Positions 54,545 to 64,000 of a stretch of 64,000 nt of DNA are shown in pieces; the stretch's first letter is position 1; every line of letters starts with the position of its first letter. This stretch comes from Legionella cherrii (lineage in GTDB: Bacteria; Pseudomonadota; Gammaproteobacteria; Legionellales; Legionellaceae): the NCBI RefSeq assembly GCF_900635815.1, contig NZ_LR134173.1, forward strand, positions 62,001 to 126,000, read 5' to 3'. The translations under genes and the position numbers were made by a program. The notes under the pieces were generated by a model. That model ran no database searches. It had not been told where the DNA came from and worked only from the letters and a program-made list of their open reading frames with translations.

Positions 54545-54577
54545 CAAGCATAAGCCGGGTTTATGCTTGTTTTTTTT
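54545..54577 (+). terminator. Rho-independent terminator
   Basis: CAAGCATAA, seven-base loop, TTATGCTTG followed by T8. It ends copy 1 and lies just before copy 2, so the two copies are separately terminated unless read-through occurs. Confidence 0.85.
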
Positions 54578-54592
54578 CATAAGGTTATCAAA

Positions 54593-56209
54593 ATGACAAT
54601 ACGCTATATATCTTTAGATTTTGATGGATGCTTATTCAATAAGAGGTTCATGGAATTATGGGGTAATCAATATAAAGGCAGGCAAGCAAATGCCCTTCTC
54701 CTTGCGAATCAAGATCTTCTATTCCAACTGAAAAGAGAAAATAATGAATTTTCAGAAACCTATGCATTCATTGGCTCGACCAGACAGGACCTGAGTATTG
54801 ACGAAGTGAATGGGAAAGGATCATGTTGCCCAGCCATGCTCACTATTTGTAATGCTCTGGGTATGGTACATGACCCCTTACTGCTGGCCGATATAGAGGG
54901 CGATTTGGAAAACGGCACTTCCTTCAATTTAATCATGAGCGAAATCACTAAGAACACCTGGGGTATGTTCCATGAGAATACTCATCATCATGCTGATTGC
55001 AAACAAATTGATGAATATAAAAGGCCGCTGCTTTTTGCACAAATGCAAAAAGCAGCAGCGGATCATCCAGGAGAAGAAATCGTTTTTGATTTTTTTGATG
55101 ATCGAATGGATATATTGAATATGCTGAATCGCTATTTTAGCCAATATCCCTACCTGATTCCTCAAAATGTGACCCTACGTTTACATCGTTACGCCGGAGA
55201 AAAAGAGCAATTAATAGAGTCTCTTCAAGGTCAAGGAAAAGCCATATCAAACTATCCATTCTGGGTACGTGCGATGCATCAAAATATTCATGATCTGGAT
55301 AAAGTTGCAGAGACGCTGATGGATAGTGTCATGAGTCGCAAAGAGAAAATATTCTATATTATGGATGATGTGTTTCAATATGGCTTATTTATCAAAAGCC
55401 TTGATGACGTTAAAGAGCACTTCGCTAAAGATCCTAAGGCTACTTATGTTGTGCATCCCAGCAGGCAACCTGGTGCTCAAGGTGCACTGTTCTCTATTTC
55501 TTTTAAAACGGCTAAAGGTATCGTTTCATTTCCCTTTGACTTTGATTTTAATAGCAAAAAAATCTTTTTAGTTAATGAGGATGAGCGATTCGAGGTAGAA
55601 ATGCATCCGCGAGGAATAACGACCACACTGTTTTTGCTTACTGAACAAGCAAAGTTCATTATAAACTACGATGACCAATGGAAACCTGGCACTCATAAGG
55701 CTCAATCAAACCTTAAGAAAATATCAAAAGGCGAAATTCTTTATCAGGAGCTTACAGAAAGTTCTTATTTTGTTGCCGATGCCCAACGAGGTAAAACCAT
55801 TCTGGCAGAGAATCCCAACCTCCCTTTTGTAATACGCAAAAGCAGCTTCACAAGGAAAGGGATGATCACTTTTGCTACTGACTTTAATACCTCTAAGGGA
55901 ATTTTTTCTAAACGTTATGGCCTGAATGCTGAAGGAGATCTTTTTGTTCTGGATAACAAAGGCGCATGTAAGCTCAAAAACGTTTCCAAAAACTTATTGG
56001 ACATTTTGAACGAGCAAACTCTTGTTGCGGAAATACTTGTAAATGGAACCAAAAACCTTGGGGACATCACCTTTACTCAGGATCAAAATGAAGCGGGTTC
56101 TAAGGATCAAACAACTGGGGTTGTGGCCTCACAAAAAGGATTCTTTGCCCACAAAGCCCCAATGCCGGCTGGTGTGCATGTTCTTCCTCATAATATGCAA
56201 CTGAAATAA
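54593..56209 (+). CDS. Candidate effector: HAD-like phosphatase with tandem SH2-like domains (copy 2)
   Basis: A 538-aa tandem paralogue of the preceding gene, alike throughout. The N-terminal part has DFDGCLFN, FIGSTRQD and the second acidic motif DFFDDR. The first SH2-like unit again lacks the Arg (YVVHPSR). The second has FVIRKSS followed by GMITFATDF and KRYGLNAEGDLFVL, so the pocket Arg is kept. I chose the ATG at 54593 because copy 1 starts at the same residue; the frame is open ten codons further upstream into the terminator. A hairpin (TAGCAAACA/TGTTTGCTA, 56217-56247) follows. The pair arose by duplication and has diverged. Confidence 0.65.
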   Translation: MTIRYISLDFDGCLFNKRFMELWGNQYKGRQANALLLANQDLLFQLKRENNEFSETYAFIGSTRQDLSIDEVNGKGSCCPAMLTICNALGMVHDPLLLADIEGDLENGTSFNLIMSEITKNTWGMFHENTHHHADCKQIDEYKRPLLFAQMQKAAADHPGEEIVFDFFDDRMDILNMLNRYFSQYPYLIPQNVTLRLHRYAGEKEQLIESLQGQGKAISNYPFWVRAMHQNIHDLDKVAETLMDSVMSRKEKIFYIMDDVFQYGLFIKSLDDVKEHFAKDPKATYVVHPSRQPGAQGALFSISFKTAKGIVSFPFDFDFNSKKIFLVNEDERFEVEMHPRGITTTLFLLTEQAKFIINYDDQWKPGTHKAQSNLKKISKGEILYQELTESSYFVADAQRGKTILAENPNLPFVIRKSSFTRKGMITFATDFNTSKGIFSKRYGLNAEGDLFVLDNKGACKLKNVSKNLLDILNEQTLVAEILVNGTKNLGDITFTQDQNEAGSKDQTTGVVASQKGFFAHKAPMPAGVHVLPHNMQLK

Positions 56210-56374
56210 TACTAAGTAGCAAACATAGGTTGAGCTTGTGTTTGCTATTAACGAGTAATGGCATTAGAACATTATTTTTTTCAAATCCTCTTGAACCTTT
56301 GGTGTAGATAAGTTAACTATCAAGATGGGCCCTAAATATTCAAATAGATTATTGGAATGCAAAAGGATTGAGAC

Positions 56375-59300
56375 ATGAAGACAAAAATACCTACCTTCTC
56401 AAAATCGCAAAGCAAAAATCCTAAAGACAGCCGGGCCTTGCCCCTTCAATTGGTACAACAGGCCGAACCCGATCGCACATACTACCTAAAAAGTACCGCA
56501 GCAGAAATAAACAATTTTTTTTCCTTGCGCGTCAAAGAACTGTATCACACTCTGGCATGGACCTTTTCTTTAGATTCTGTGGATTGGAGTACATTTAAAA
56601 AATACATCTGGCCTACCATTTCTTCAGGTGCGGCCTTGGTTCTTGGTCATTATCTAACACCATACCTCAGTGAGTACTTCATGGGGAATCCAGAATATGA
56701 TTTTGTTGTCAAATTTCTTTTTAGTGCGAGCCTATTAGGATATTGCGCCTTAAACCGGATTACTGATAAAAAACTGGAGTCCGGGGTAGCACTCTCAGCT
56801 GCGGTAGCCAGTGAAGTTTTGGCAATAACCTATATGTACAGCTCCGTTTTTAAGGCCACTACTTCTTTACTTCCTATTGCTGATGAGTATTCATTAATTG
56901 CCGGACTGGGCGCGAGTGCATTGGTTGTTCCCAGCGGCATTTCGTATCTCACGCAAAAAGCACAAGAATTACTCGTCCGCTTCCAATACAATCGAGGCGC
57001 ACAACGCTCAGATACAGCAGTGATTTCCAGCGGGTTAACGCCAGTATCCAATATATGGCTCCAAATCAATCACTTTATCGCCAGTGAGCTCATGGTCAGT
57101 TCGCGTGCCTTTCAATTGGGACTTATTTCTCACAATATTCGCTATGCGGACCGAATCGTACAAAAATTTCGTAACTTACCGGCATTACTCGCTGATTTAG
57201 CACCATCGACTATAAAAAAAATGCGTGTGCAACAAGAAAAATTGAACCATGATTACGAATACAATCATAAGGTACATCGGGTTTTAAAATTTACCGCGAA
57301 AGGCCCAGAATTCGTTAACGTTCCCAGATACCAGCTCCGTACAGGAGATTTGGTTCTTTGTGATGAGAGCATCCATTTGGATTGTGTGCCCATATCGGGA
57401 GAGCTTGTTGCCCTACAACGTAATGTAGAAGGCAAATGGACCCCAACGCTGGAGCGAAAAAAATTTAGTGTGAATCTTAAAGCGCAAAATGGAGAAGATG
57501 TTTGGATAGAACATCACACCAAAGCTAATTTGACATCAGATTACAAAAAAGTGGACTTATATGCAGTTCGGGATGGCAAACAAGCAGGAGTACTGGTAGG
57601 CGATAAATTAAACCTATACGGGAATGACAATATTTTTATTCAAATTAAGCCTGAGAAGGAACTTATATTGAGTAGTAACTATGAGAAGAAAGCCGTTATT
57701 AATGAGATTATTGCCGAACGCAAGCAAAGAAGTGTTTTATATTCTATTTTAGGCTCCATCATTATGGCTGCTTTTCTGCAAAGAGACATTACCCTAATGC
57801 CTGCAGAAACGCTAAGACTCATGTTCACCCTCTTTCAAACGATGATTCCCTTTTCTGAGGCTTTTTTACGGGAAACTGTAAATAGCCGTTTAATGAAAAG
57901 CCTAAATAGCAATTTGGGGGATCAACCTTTTGAAACGATTGATGCGCTTCGTCTGGTCGATTTATGTAATGCTTTAGGTGGATATTATCGTGATAAATTT
58001 CCCCATGGGGTTGCGATTATTTCAGATAAAACGGGCACTCTGACTACCACTCAAATGGATGTATTAGGATTGTGGACTACCGATATGCAATCTGAAGTAC
58101 AGCACCTAATCAAAGAAAACAAAGGAAATCTACTTCTACCCGAAGAATCACAATGGCGTAAATCCTTTGAGGTATTTTGTTATGCCTTTACTAACAATAT
58201 AAAGGAATTAGAACCTGAGGAACATGCCATTTTGGGGTTATTCAAATCTTTATTGGATAATTCTCAGTGTTTGGAAGTAACCACCTTGGGAAACAATCAC
58301 TTTAAAAAAGTAATTGCTTCTAAAAAAGAAGTTGAGACATTTCATCTGGGTTTATATCGTACCTTTGGCGGCCGTTTCACCCTCGTGCAGGATGGTGAAG
58401 AATCCTCTCTTGTCTTTTGTGGAGTGCCTAAAGCGGATGCATTTCAAGAAACGCCTTTGTTGCAGGCATATACTTCGATGCAAAGTCGTACCGCAGTTTT
58501 ATCCCGCGATTGGTGTATCGCCCACACGCCACTTAATGAATTTGAGTTTACAACCTTAAAAGAATTATTTGATAAAGATGATAAAAAAGCGATTGAAGAA
58601 TTTATTTTAAAAAATCCATCATTACTCAAAAAATTGGGCTATTACGGCACTTTTATTATTGATAACCCAGTAAAAAAAGGAGCTGAAAAATTTATCGCTC
58701 AATGCCGAGAAATATCCGTTCCGGTATTTGTAGCAACAGGGGATACCACTAAAGCAGCGGTAAATATTGCCAAAGTATTATGTCCGGAAAATGCGAAAAA
58801 CATCATTACCATTCGCGCCAATCAGGCTGAAGACCAAGCTGTTGACAGTTTAAGTGAAAAAAATTGTCCACCCGATGCCACCGTCATATTTGCCGGCGTT
58901 AATGAAACCGTATTGGCACAGTTGCAAAAGTTGATGGATAGAGATAAAACAAAACGCCCAGTCATTATTTTTGCCGAAATGAGTACCGAGGGAAAAGGTA
59001 TTCTTGCCCGTTATCTCAAAGATCATCATTATTTTATCGTCGCAAATGGTGATGGGACCAATGATGTCATGATGATGAAAAACTCCAATGTGGTTATCGC
59101 CCATCATTCCGATGATGGTACGTTTGCCCCTGGAGTAGGTGCTTTAGCAAATATCAGTGAAGAGCAACTAAGAAGATTATTTGGTTCTGATAAAACCTTT
59201 TACGAGCTTTTTGATATTAACCTTCCGAAAAGCTTGTTTGTCCAGCAATTCGCTCCTTTAGCGAACTCACAAGAAAAACCGACGATGGCCTTAGCACTTA

Positions 59301-59794
59301 AAAGCGGGAAAATGACCTTTGATATAGCAAAAGCGGTCGGCGCAAATGTCACGGAAATGAATCAGCAACATTGGTATAGCGTTGCATTTGACCTATTATG
59401 GTTGTGGATTGCATTTTATGAAATTAATCAAAGCGCTGATTTACCCATGGATAACCGCAATATCAATGCTTCAAGGTTGATTTCAAATACTATGGGCATT
59501 GCGCTACTCATTGCAGTTTTTCAATCTTTAGCGAATTATGCGCTGTTTAATGAATCAACCAACTTAGGCAGCATGCTGATGATGTTAACCCTGCTCCCTT
59601 TCGTTCTAAAAAGTGTTTTTTCAGGCTTTCAAATGGTTCAAGAGAGTTTGTACCCAGCACCTGAAATTATTGAAGTTGAAGAGGAAAAGGAGACGAATAC
59701 CAATCGCTCCATCCTAAGTTATGTGGGTTCTTTTTTTTCACGTAAACCTGCAAAGCAATCGGAGAAAATATCTGCTCTTCCTAAACTGCAATAG
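56375..59794 (+). CDS. Unusual P-type ATPase
   Basis: A 1139-aa membrane ATPase. The phosphorylation motif DKTGTLTT begins at D551, the hinge TGDTTKAA and GDGTNDVMMM lie in the second half, and the actuator TGE motif reads SGE (ISGELVAL). About four helices precede the actuator (100-215), two (about 455-495) lie before the P domain, and three or more come at the C-terminus. The M4 motif is unusual (MIPFSEAF) instead of PEGL, PISL or CPC, so the ion or lipid substrate is unclear. The N-terminal 40 aa and the C-terminal 50 aa are charged and polar. AAAGGA precedes the ATG. It is not close to a known subfamily I can name. Confidence 0.85.
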   Translation: MKTKIPTFSKSQSKNPKDSRALPLQLVQQAEPDRTYYLKSTAAEINNFFSLRVKELYHTLAWTFSLDSVDWSTFKKYIWPTISSGAALVLGHYLTPYLSEYFMGNPEYDFVVKFLFSASLLGYCALNRITDKKLESGVALSAAVASEVLAITYMYSSVFKATTSLLPIADEYSLIAGLGASALVVPSGISYLTQKAQELLVRFQYNRGAQRSDTAVISSGLTPVSNIWLQINHFIASELMVSSRAFQLGLISHNIRYADRIVQKFRNLPALLADLAPSTIKKMRVQQEKLNHDYEYNHKVHRVLKFTAKGPEFVNVPRYQLRTGDLVLCDESIHLDCVPISGELVALQRNVEGKWTPTLERKKFSVNLKAQNGEDVWIEHHTKANLTSDYKKVDLYAVRDGKQAGVLVGDKLNLYGNDNIFIQIKPEKELILSSNYEKKAVINEIIAERKQRSVLYSILGSIIMAAFLQRDITLMPAETLRLMFTLFQTMIPFSEAFLRETVNSRLMKSLNSNLGDQPFETIDALRLVDLCNALGGYYRDKFPHGVAIISDKTGTLTTTQMDVLGLWTTDMQSEVQHLIKENKGNLLLPEESQWRKSFEVFCYAFTNNIKELEPEEHAILGLFKSLLDNSQCLEVTTLGNNHFKKVIASKKEVETFHLGLYRTFGGRFTLVQDGEESSLVFCGVPKADAFQETPLLQAYTSMQSRTAVLSRDWCIAHTPLNEFEFTTLKELFDKDDKKAIEEFILKNPSLLKKLGYYGTFIIDNPVKKGAEKFIAQCREISVPVFVATGDTTKAAVNIAKVLCPENAKNIITIRANQAEDQAVDSLSEKNCPPDATVIFAGVNETVLAQLQKLMDRDKTKRPVIIFAEMSTEGKGILARYLKDHHYFIVANGDGTNDVMMMKNSNVVIAHHSDDGTFAPGVGALANISEEQLRRLFGSDKTFYELFDINLPKSLFVQQFAPLANSQEKPTMALALKSGKMTFDIAKAVGANVTEMNQQHWYSVAFDLLWLWIAFYEINQSADLPMDNRNINASRLISNTMGIALLIAVFQSLANYALFNESTNLGSMLMMLTLLPFVLKSVFSGFQMVQESLYPAPEIIEVEEEKETNTNRSILSYVGSFFSRKPAKQSEKISALPKLQ

Positions 59795-59810
59795 GTATAA
59801 AAATCTTGAA

Positions 59811-59845
59811 GAAAAGTCAGATTGGACCACCCAATGTGACTTTTC
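59811..59845. terminator. Bidirectional terminator
   Basis: GAAAAGTCA/TGACTTTTC with an inner ATTGG/CCAAT stem, between the convergent ATPase and MFS genes. T-rich sequence follows soon after on both sides. Confidence 0.75.
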
Positions 59846-61048
59846 TCAATTATTTTTTAGTAAGAGGAGTGCTGAAACGAGCAGTAACACGCCTCCGATA
59901 ACAATCAAACCGGCACTGGAGATAAGGGATAATAAATTGGAGCCAAATCCCGTAACCATCCAGGCAAAGGCCATCACAGCACCGGATATGCCCATTACCC
60001 ATCCTTGCGATTGGGCATCAACTGCATTGGAGAATAACGTTAATAAACAAGCAAATGCCATAATATCAAAAGTTGCGATAACCACCGCTAAGGGCCATTG
60101 CAACAAAGAATTGGGAATCACATAAACCAGTAATTGCCCCAAGCCGGTAAGTACAAGGCTATATAAAGCGATGTGCTGTACCTTATATCGTTTAACACAC
60201 AAGGGCATACCAATAAGGATGCCAATAGCAAAACCTAAACCAATCATGCCTTGAACTGCACCCAATTGCCAATTGGTGTAATGGTAAGCCGTTTTCATGT
60301 GTACAATGATGAATTGAAAATAAAGGCTAAATCCCATTTGCATCAATAAAAAAACCAATGCCAGAATGCGAACGGATTGATGTTCAAATGCTTCTATGAA
60401 AATTTGTACTGGCCGAAAAAAGGATATTTTTTTATGAGACAAAGCTAAAACAGTATCTTGATAGCCAAGTTCGATCCAAACCCAAGCGATAAACGCAAGG
60501 AATGCTGCCATCAAAAAAGGGGTGGTAAAAGTAAACCAAGGCAGTAATTGTTGATCCGACATCACTCCACCAAGTAAGGGCCCCAGAACAGAGCCAAAAC
60601 TAAAACTCATGGAAATTAGACTCATGTTTAAGGCTTTAGTTTCAGGTGTACTAAAATCAGCAATAGAAGCTTGTGCTATGGGTTGGCTACCCGCCATTAA
60701 ACCCGAAAGAGCCCTGCCAATAAGTAATAAACTCAAACAAGAAAAAGCAACTCCAGCCCCCATGAGTAGAAAACTAATGGTTATTCCCAACATGCACAAC
60801 AACAATACTTTTTTCCGTCCCCAAACATCGGATAAATCCCCCATAAAGGAAGTTCCAAAAAACATGCATAAGGGATAAAGCATATAACTTAATCCCAAAT
60901 AAAAATGTTTTACTGCCATACTCGCATCGGCACTTAAAACAGGACTATGTTCCGCTGTAAATATAGCGGTCATTACCGGATAAACAAGTCCAAAACCTAA
61001 CGCATCAATGACAACGGCAAAAAAGCAAGGAGCGGTTTTTCGAAACAT
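59846..61048 (-). CDS. MFS transporter, Tet-type drug exporter family
   Basis: A 400-aa inner-membrane protein with twelve helices. It has the MFS motif A between helices 2 and 3 (GDLSDVWGRKKVL), a first helix starting FFAVVIDALGFGLVYPV as in the Tet/DHA1 class, and the helix 5 motif C-type segment GSVLGPLLGG. It probably exports a drug or metabolite by proton exchange; the substrate is unknown. It has a normal ATG with AAAGGTG upstream. It ends at the bidirectional terminator. Confidence 0.9.
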   Translation of the reverse strand: MFRKTAPCFFAVVIDALGFGLVYPVMTAIFTAEHSPVLSADASMAVKHFYLGLSYMLYPLCMFFGTSFMGDLSDVWGRKKVLLLCMLGITISFLLMGAGVAFSCLSLLLIGRALSGLMAGSQPIAQASIADFSTPETKALNMSLISMSFSFGSVLGPLLGGVMSDQQLLPWFTFTTPFLMAAFLAFIAWVWIELGYQDTVLALSHKKISFFRPVQIFIEAFEHQSVRILALVFLLMQMGFSLYFQFIIVHMKTAYHYTNWQLGAVQGMIGLGFAIGILIGMPLCVKRYKVQHIALYSLVLTGLGQLLVYVIPNSLLQWPLAVVIATFDIMAFACLLTLFSNAVDAQSQGWVMGISGAVMAFAWMVTGFGSNLLSLISSAGLIVIGGVLLLVSALLLLKNN

Positions 61049-61283
61049 AAAACACCTTTGGATTAAAAATATAATCTAATATACTGATATTTCTAAGAGA
61101 TTGTCTAATAAAGAGAGTGAGTAATCCCACTCATTCCCCATTGCCAAGAGCTTTGATTGAATACATGTTTGGAAGGATATGATAATTACCAAACTACCTT
61201 CAGGCCATTTCTGCAAAGACGGGAATGACATATGATTTTTTCAATAAAGTCTTTGTGAGAAAAAAAACAATACTACTTTCCTT

Positions 61284-63818
61284 TTACTGCTCCAGTGGCA
61301 ATTTATTTTGTTCGATAAGTTTTAAGGCGGCATCGACAACGTGTTCATCATATTGAATCCCTCTTCCACGTTTAATTTCTGCAACAGCTGCATTCACACC
61401 TAAAGCGGGCCTATAGGGTCTATGGGATGATATTGCTTCCAATACATCAGCTACGGCGATCACCAAGGCTTCAGGCAAGATCTCTTGTCCTTTCAGTCCT
61501 CGCGGATAGCCACTGCCATCAAGACGCTCGTGATGTTGCAAGATAACTTCAGCTACAGGTTCTTTAAGTGGAACATCTTTTAAAATATCATAGCCCGCTT
61601 GTGGATGCCCCCTGATGAGCTCCATTTCAACATCGGTTAATCGAGTTGGCTTGGAAAGAATTTCCGCGGGTATTGAGATTTTCCCTATATCATGGACTAA
61701 CCCCATAAGTTCAAGTGATGCACAACGTTCAGTAGACCACCCGAGCTCTTTGCCAATTTCCTTTGCGATTAATCCCACCCGACGCTCATGGCCTGCGGTA
61801 TAGGGATCACGAAGTTCAACCATCGACGAAACAGCGAGAAAAGTTCCCTTTATAGCCGCTTCTAATTGAGCGACATATTGATCTATTTGTTCCCTTGCAT
61901 GCTGAATTTCAGTCACGTCATCGGCTATAGTCAAGAACTCAGAATTACCTTTCCAGGATATGACCGTCGTATCAATTCTTAAAATTAAGGAAGCACCGTC
62001 ACTTTTTCTTGTTAAAGGTAAGTTATAAGCAACACTCGATTGAGCGTGATCTAATTGCTCCCACTGTTCAAGAACTAACTTTTTCGTTGATTCATCCTCG
62101 ATCAAATCCAGCAAGCCAATGGATAACAAATCTTTTTCATTTCGACCAACTAGTTGACAAAAACGTGGGTTTACATAGAGAAATCGCTTTTTATTACGTA
62201 TGTAGACACCAACATGTGCTTGTTCAATAAATGCCAGGAAACGTTTTTCACTTTCTTTAAATCGCTGTTCTGCCTCGGTTGCTTTTTGTTCCGAGTGAAC
62301 TCGTGTAAGCGCAGTCTGTAATAGAATCGCTACTGAATCTACAAGGGCAACTTCCTCGGGTAAAAAAATGGTTTCTGATGGAGGGGGAACACAATAATAT
62401 ACGTTTATTTTTATTGCAGCCCCGCTATTAAGTCTAAATGCCTTTTCCAATTGATAAGGTAATTTTTCCGCATCAGGATTTGAACTAAACTCACCCCAAC
62501 TACTTTCTATTTTTGCAACCATATGTTCAGGGTATTGAAAAGCGGAGGGTAACTCATTAACTGTTTTTGTAAAGAGTTCTTCAATATCTAAACTGCTGAG
62601 TGCAATTAAATTTGAAATGTTATAAAGACATTTAAGTTCTTTAATCCGTTCGCCCAAGTTGTAGGTCAATTTTTTTCGCTCGTCTTCAAGCGCTTTACGA
62701 AAGGTGATATTTCTTACTATTTGTACCCAAGAATTAGGGAATAAATCAGATTCGATAGGTGACAAGCTGCATTCCACCCATCCCCCTGTTCCAGTCTTAA
62801 TTTCGACAATAAATTTATTTCTTGTGATCGGCAGTTGCGAACATACGGCACATTGCTCGATCGCTTCAGACTGATTATGAAACAGGTTATGGGAAGATAG
62901 GCCTACTAATTCCTCGGGTTTAATCTGGGTATATTTTCCTGCCTCAGCGTTCGCTTGGCTGATGGTGCCTTCAGCTTGAACAATAAAGGTAGGATCAGGA
63001 ATATTATCGTAAGTTGTTGCAGCACGTGCCAATATATCAAAGGGTCGACGTAAGGTTTGTACCACTAAAGCGATGTAGATAAACCAAAATGAGTATATTT
63101 TCAAAATATGGCCGACTATGTTCTGTATGCCAAATAAATTTTTATAATCTGAAAATGCTAACTCGGAAAGGATCATCGAGATTAAACTGAGGCTCATATA
63201 TAAAAGAAGCTCTTTTGATATCATGGCTTGCTCATACCAAAGTAATATGAGGGTCATAGTCAAAATAAGAATTACCCCCCATTCGCAATAAAGCTTGAAC
63301 CAAGTGACCCCATAATTATCAATATAGGTGGTTGGAAAATGACCTGAAAAAATGGCAGCAAAAATAGCTAAGACTATTAAAAAAAAACTCAAATTAACCA
63401 CCCAAATCTTCATGGAATGCTTAAAAAAATAAATCGCAAAAAGAAAAGATAAAGCCTGAAGAAGACGAGCAGAAACCCAAAGTTGAGTACTTAAATTACC
63501 TCCCCCTTGAGGTAATAAAACCATTCCCTTATACGAGAGAATATGGGCGATATCGAGGAGTGTAACCCAACCTAAAGCAAAAGAAATAAAAACCACAAAC
63601 TGATTTCTGGTGAATTGTGTCGTTGTGGCGGCTACAGTCATTGCAGTTAATCCAATAAACACTGAAATTAACTCAGTCAGAGTGTGAAACACCAGAAAGT
63701 TGGTTTTATACTCGATTAAAATACAGATTAGGGATAAAGCTGTGGGTGGTATCAATACTCTCCACAACGGGGAGTGCACTGGGACATAAGGAGTATAGGC
63801 TTCCCTATCAATACTCAT
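61284..63818 (-). CDS. Membrane-bound HD-GYP c-di-GMP phosphodiesterase with PAS and GAF sensors
   Basis: An 844-aa sensor protein. Residues about 1-265 form a seven-helix membrane sensor of MASE type. A PAS domain follows (about 285-375, DNIPDPTFIVQAEGTI), then a GAF-like domain (about 395-525), a second PAS (about 545-640, FIEQAHVGVYIRNKKRFLYV) and the HD-GYP domain (about 655-835). The HD-GYP catalytic motifs HDIGK (about 708) and HHERLDGSGYPRGL (about 762-775) are intact, so it should hydrolyse c-di-GMP. GGGAGA lies seven bases before the ATG. It is likely to respond to a membrane or redox signal. It is the last gene seen; the next begins outside the window. Confidence 0.93.
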   Translation of the reverse strand: MSIDREAYTPYVPVHSPLWRVLIPPTALSLICILIEYKTNFLVFHTLTELISVFIGLTAMTVAATTTQFTRNQFVVFISFALGWVTLLDIAHILSYKGMVLLPQGGGNLSTQLWVSARLLQALSFLFAIYFFKHSMKIWVVNLSFFLIVLAIFAAIFSGHFPTTYIDNYGVTWFKLYCEWGVILILTMTLILLWYEQAMISKELLLYMSLSLISMILSELAFSDYKNLFGIQNIVGHILKIYSFWFIYIALVVQTLRRPFDILARAATTYDNIPDPTFIVQAEGTISQANAEAGKYTQIKPEELVGLSSHNLFHNQSEAIEQCAVCSQLPITRNKFIVEIKTGTGGWVECSLSPIESDLFPNSWVQIVRNITFRKALEDERKKLTYNLGERIKELKCLYNISNLIALSSLDIEELFTKTVNELPSAFQYPEHMVAKIESSWGEFSSNPDAEKLPYQLEKAFRLNSGAAIKINVYYCVPPPSETIFLPEEVALVDSVAILLQTALTRVHSEQKATEAEQRFKESEKRFLAFIEQAHVGVYIRNKKRFLYVNPRFCQLVGRNEKDLLSIGLLDLIEDESTKKLVLEQWEQLDHAQSSVAYNLPLTRKSDGASLILRIDTTVISWKGNSEFLTIADDVTEIQHAREQIDQYVAQLEAAIKGTFLAVSSMVELRDPYTAGHERRVGLIAKEIGKELGWSTERCASLELMGLVHDIGKISIPAEILSKPTRLTDVEMELIRGHPQAGYDILKDVPLKEPVAEVILQHHERLDGSGYPRGLKGQEILPEALVIAVADVLEAISSHRPYRPALGVNAAVAEIKRGRGIQYDEHVVDAALKLIEQNKLPLEQ

Positions 63819-64000
63819 AAATGTTCTCCCGATGATATTCTTTGTTCATCCGTATGCATCCCGTAAATGGAGTTGACTCATATTTTGCTTTTCTAAGTAT
63901 AGTTGAATTCAACGTTTAGGTCTGATTTTAATGGAGTAGTTGCATAATTAACGGCATATCTTTGATTCACTCAAATACTCACAAAAGACTCAGCTCATAT

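Noticed and set aside
1..64000. CRISPR array, tRNA, rRNA, insertion sequence or prophage
   Set aside because: I found no regularly spaced direct repeats, no tRNA-like or rRNA-like sequence, no transposase and no phage structural genes.

Overview
The window looks like a Legionella chromosome segment, probably from a species other than L. pneumophila, although species cannot be decided here. The evidence is AT-rich DNA, a standard gammaproteobacterial core (cytochrome oxidase assembly, type I MAP, DAHP synthase, CorA, CPA1 antiporter) and, between these, many large proteins of eukaryotic character: a mitochondrial-carrier-like protein, a calpain-like protease, HAD proteins with SH2-like domains, a TET/JBP-like dioxygenase candidate, a divergent kinase-like protein and a patatin. 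That mixture is typical of a Dot/Icm effector repertoire. Translocation cannot be proved from sequence, and no secretion genes lie in the window.

Layout. 1-3.5 kb: cytochrome c oxidase assembly genes reading leftward (surf1, a SCO/thioredoxin-like membrane protein, ctaA, cyoE), with cyoE carrying two compensating frameshifts, and a rightward DUF2909 gene. 3.5-9.5 kb: small secreted and metabolic genes, a ParD-like/map pair, two Cys-rich exported peptides and a PAS-LuxR regulator. 9.8-19 kb: an SbmA/YddA-type ABC exporter, then leftward accessory genes (732-aa dioxygenase-like protein, VOC protein, kinase-like protein, GNAT, mitochondrial carrier). 19-22.5 kb: an XRE-cupin regulator, two palindromic operators and a divergent DUF2000 / truncated YbaK / AlaX operon, then a LysR regulator. 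22.7-30.7 kb: candidate effectors, a Na+/H+ antiporter, a patatin and a double-GNAT protein.

31-34.4 kb is a compact phenylalanine operon: DAHP synthase, prephenate dehydratase, chorismate mutase and aminotransferase. It is preceded by a promoter, a 36-codon Phe-rich leader peptide, a terminator/antiterminator pair (classical attenuation) and a second 23-codon ORF overlapping the first enzyme gene. 34.4-45 kb: a cupin pseudogene, DUF4431 and flavin monooxygenase genes, GST, a CheD-like candidate deamidase, an OafA-type acyltransferase, a GH3 enzyme and a frameshifted lactate-dehydrogenase-type gene. 45-64 kb: calpain-like protease, CorA, a 959-aa protein coupled to a phospholipase D, two tandem HAD/SH2-like paralogues, a 1139-aa unusual P-type ATPase, an MFS exporter and a MASE-PAS-GAF-PAS-HD-GYP c-di-GMP phosphodiesterase.

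Several genes are broken by single-base indels (cyoE twice, a small ORF at 14.2-14.5 kb, the lldD-type gene, the cupin). Reading frames are otherwise intact on both sides of the breaks, so either recent pseudogenisation or sequencing error is possible. No tRNA, rRNA, insertion sequence or CRISPR array was seen.
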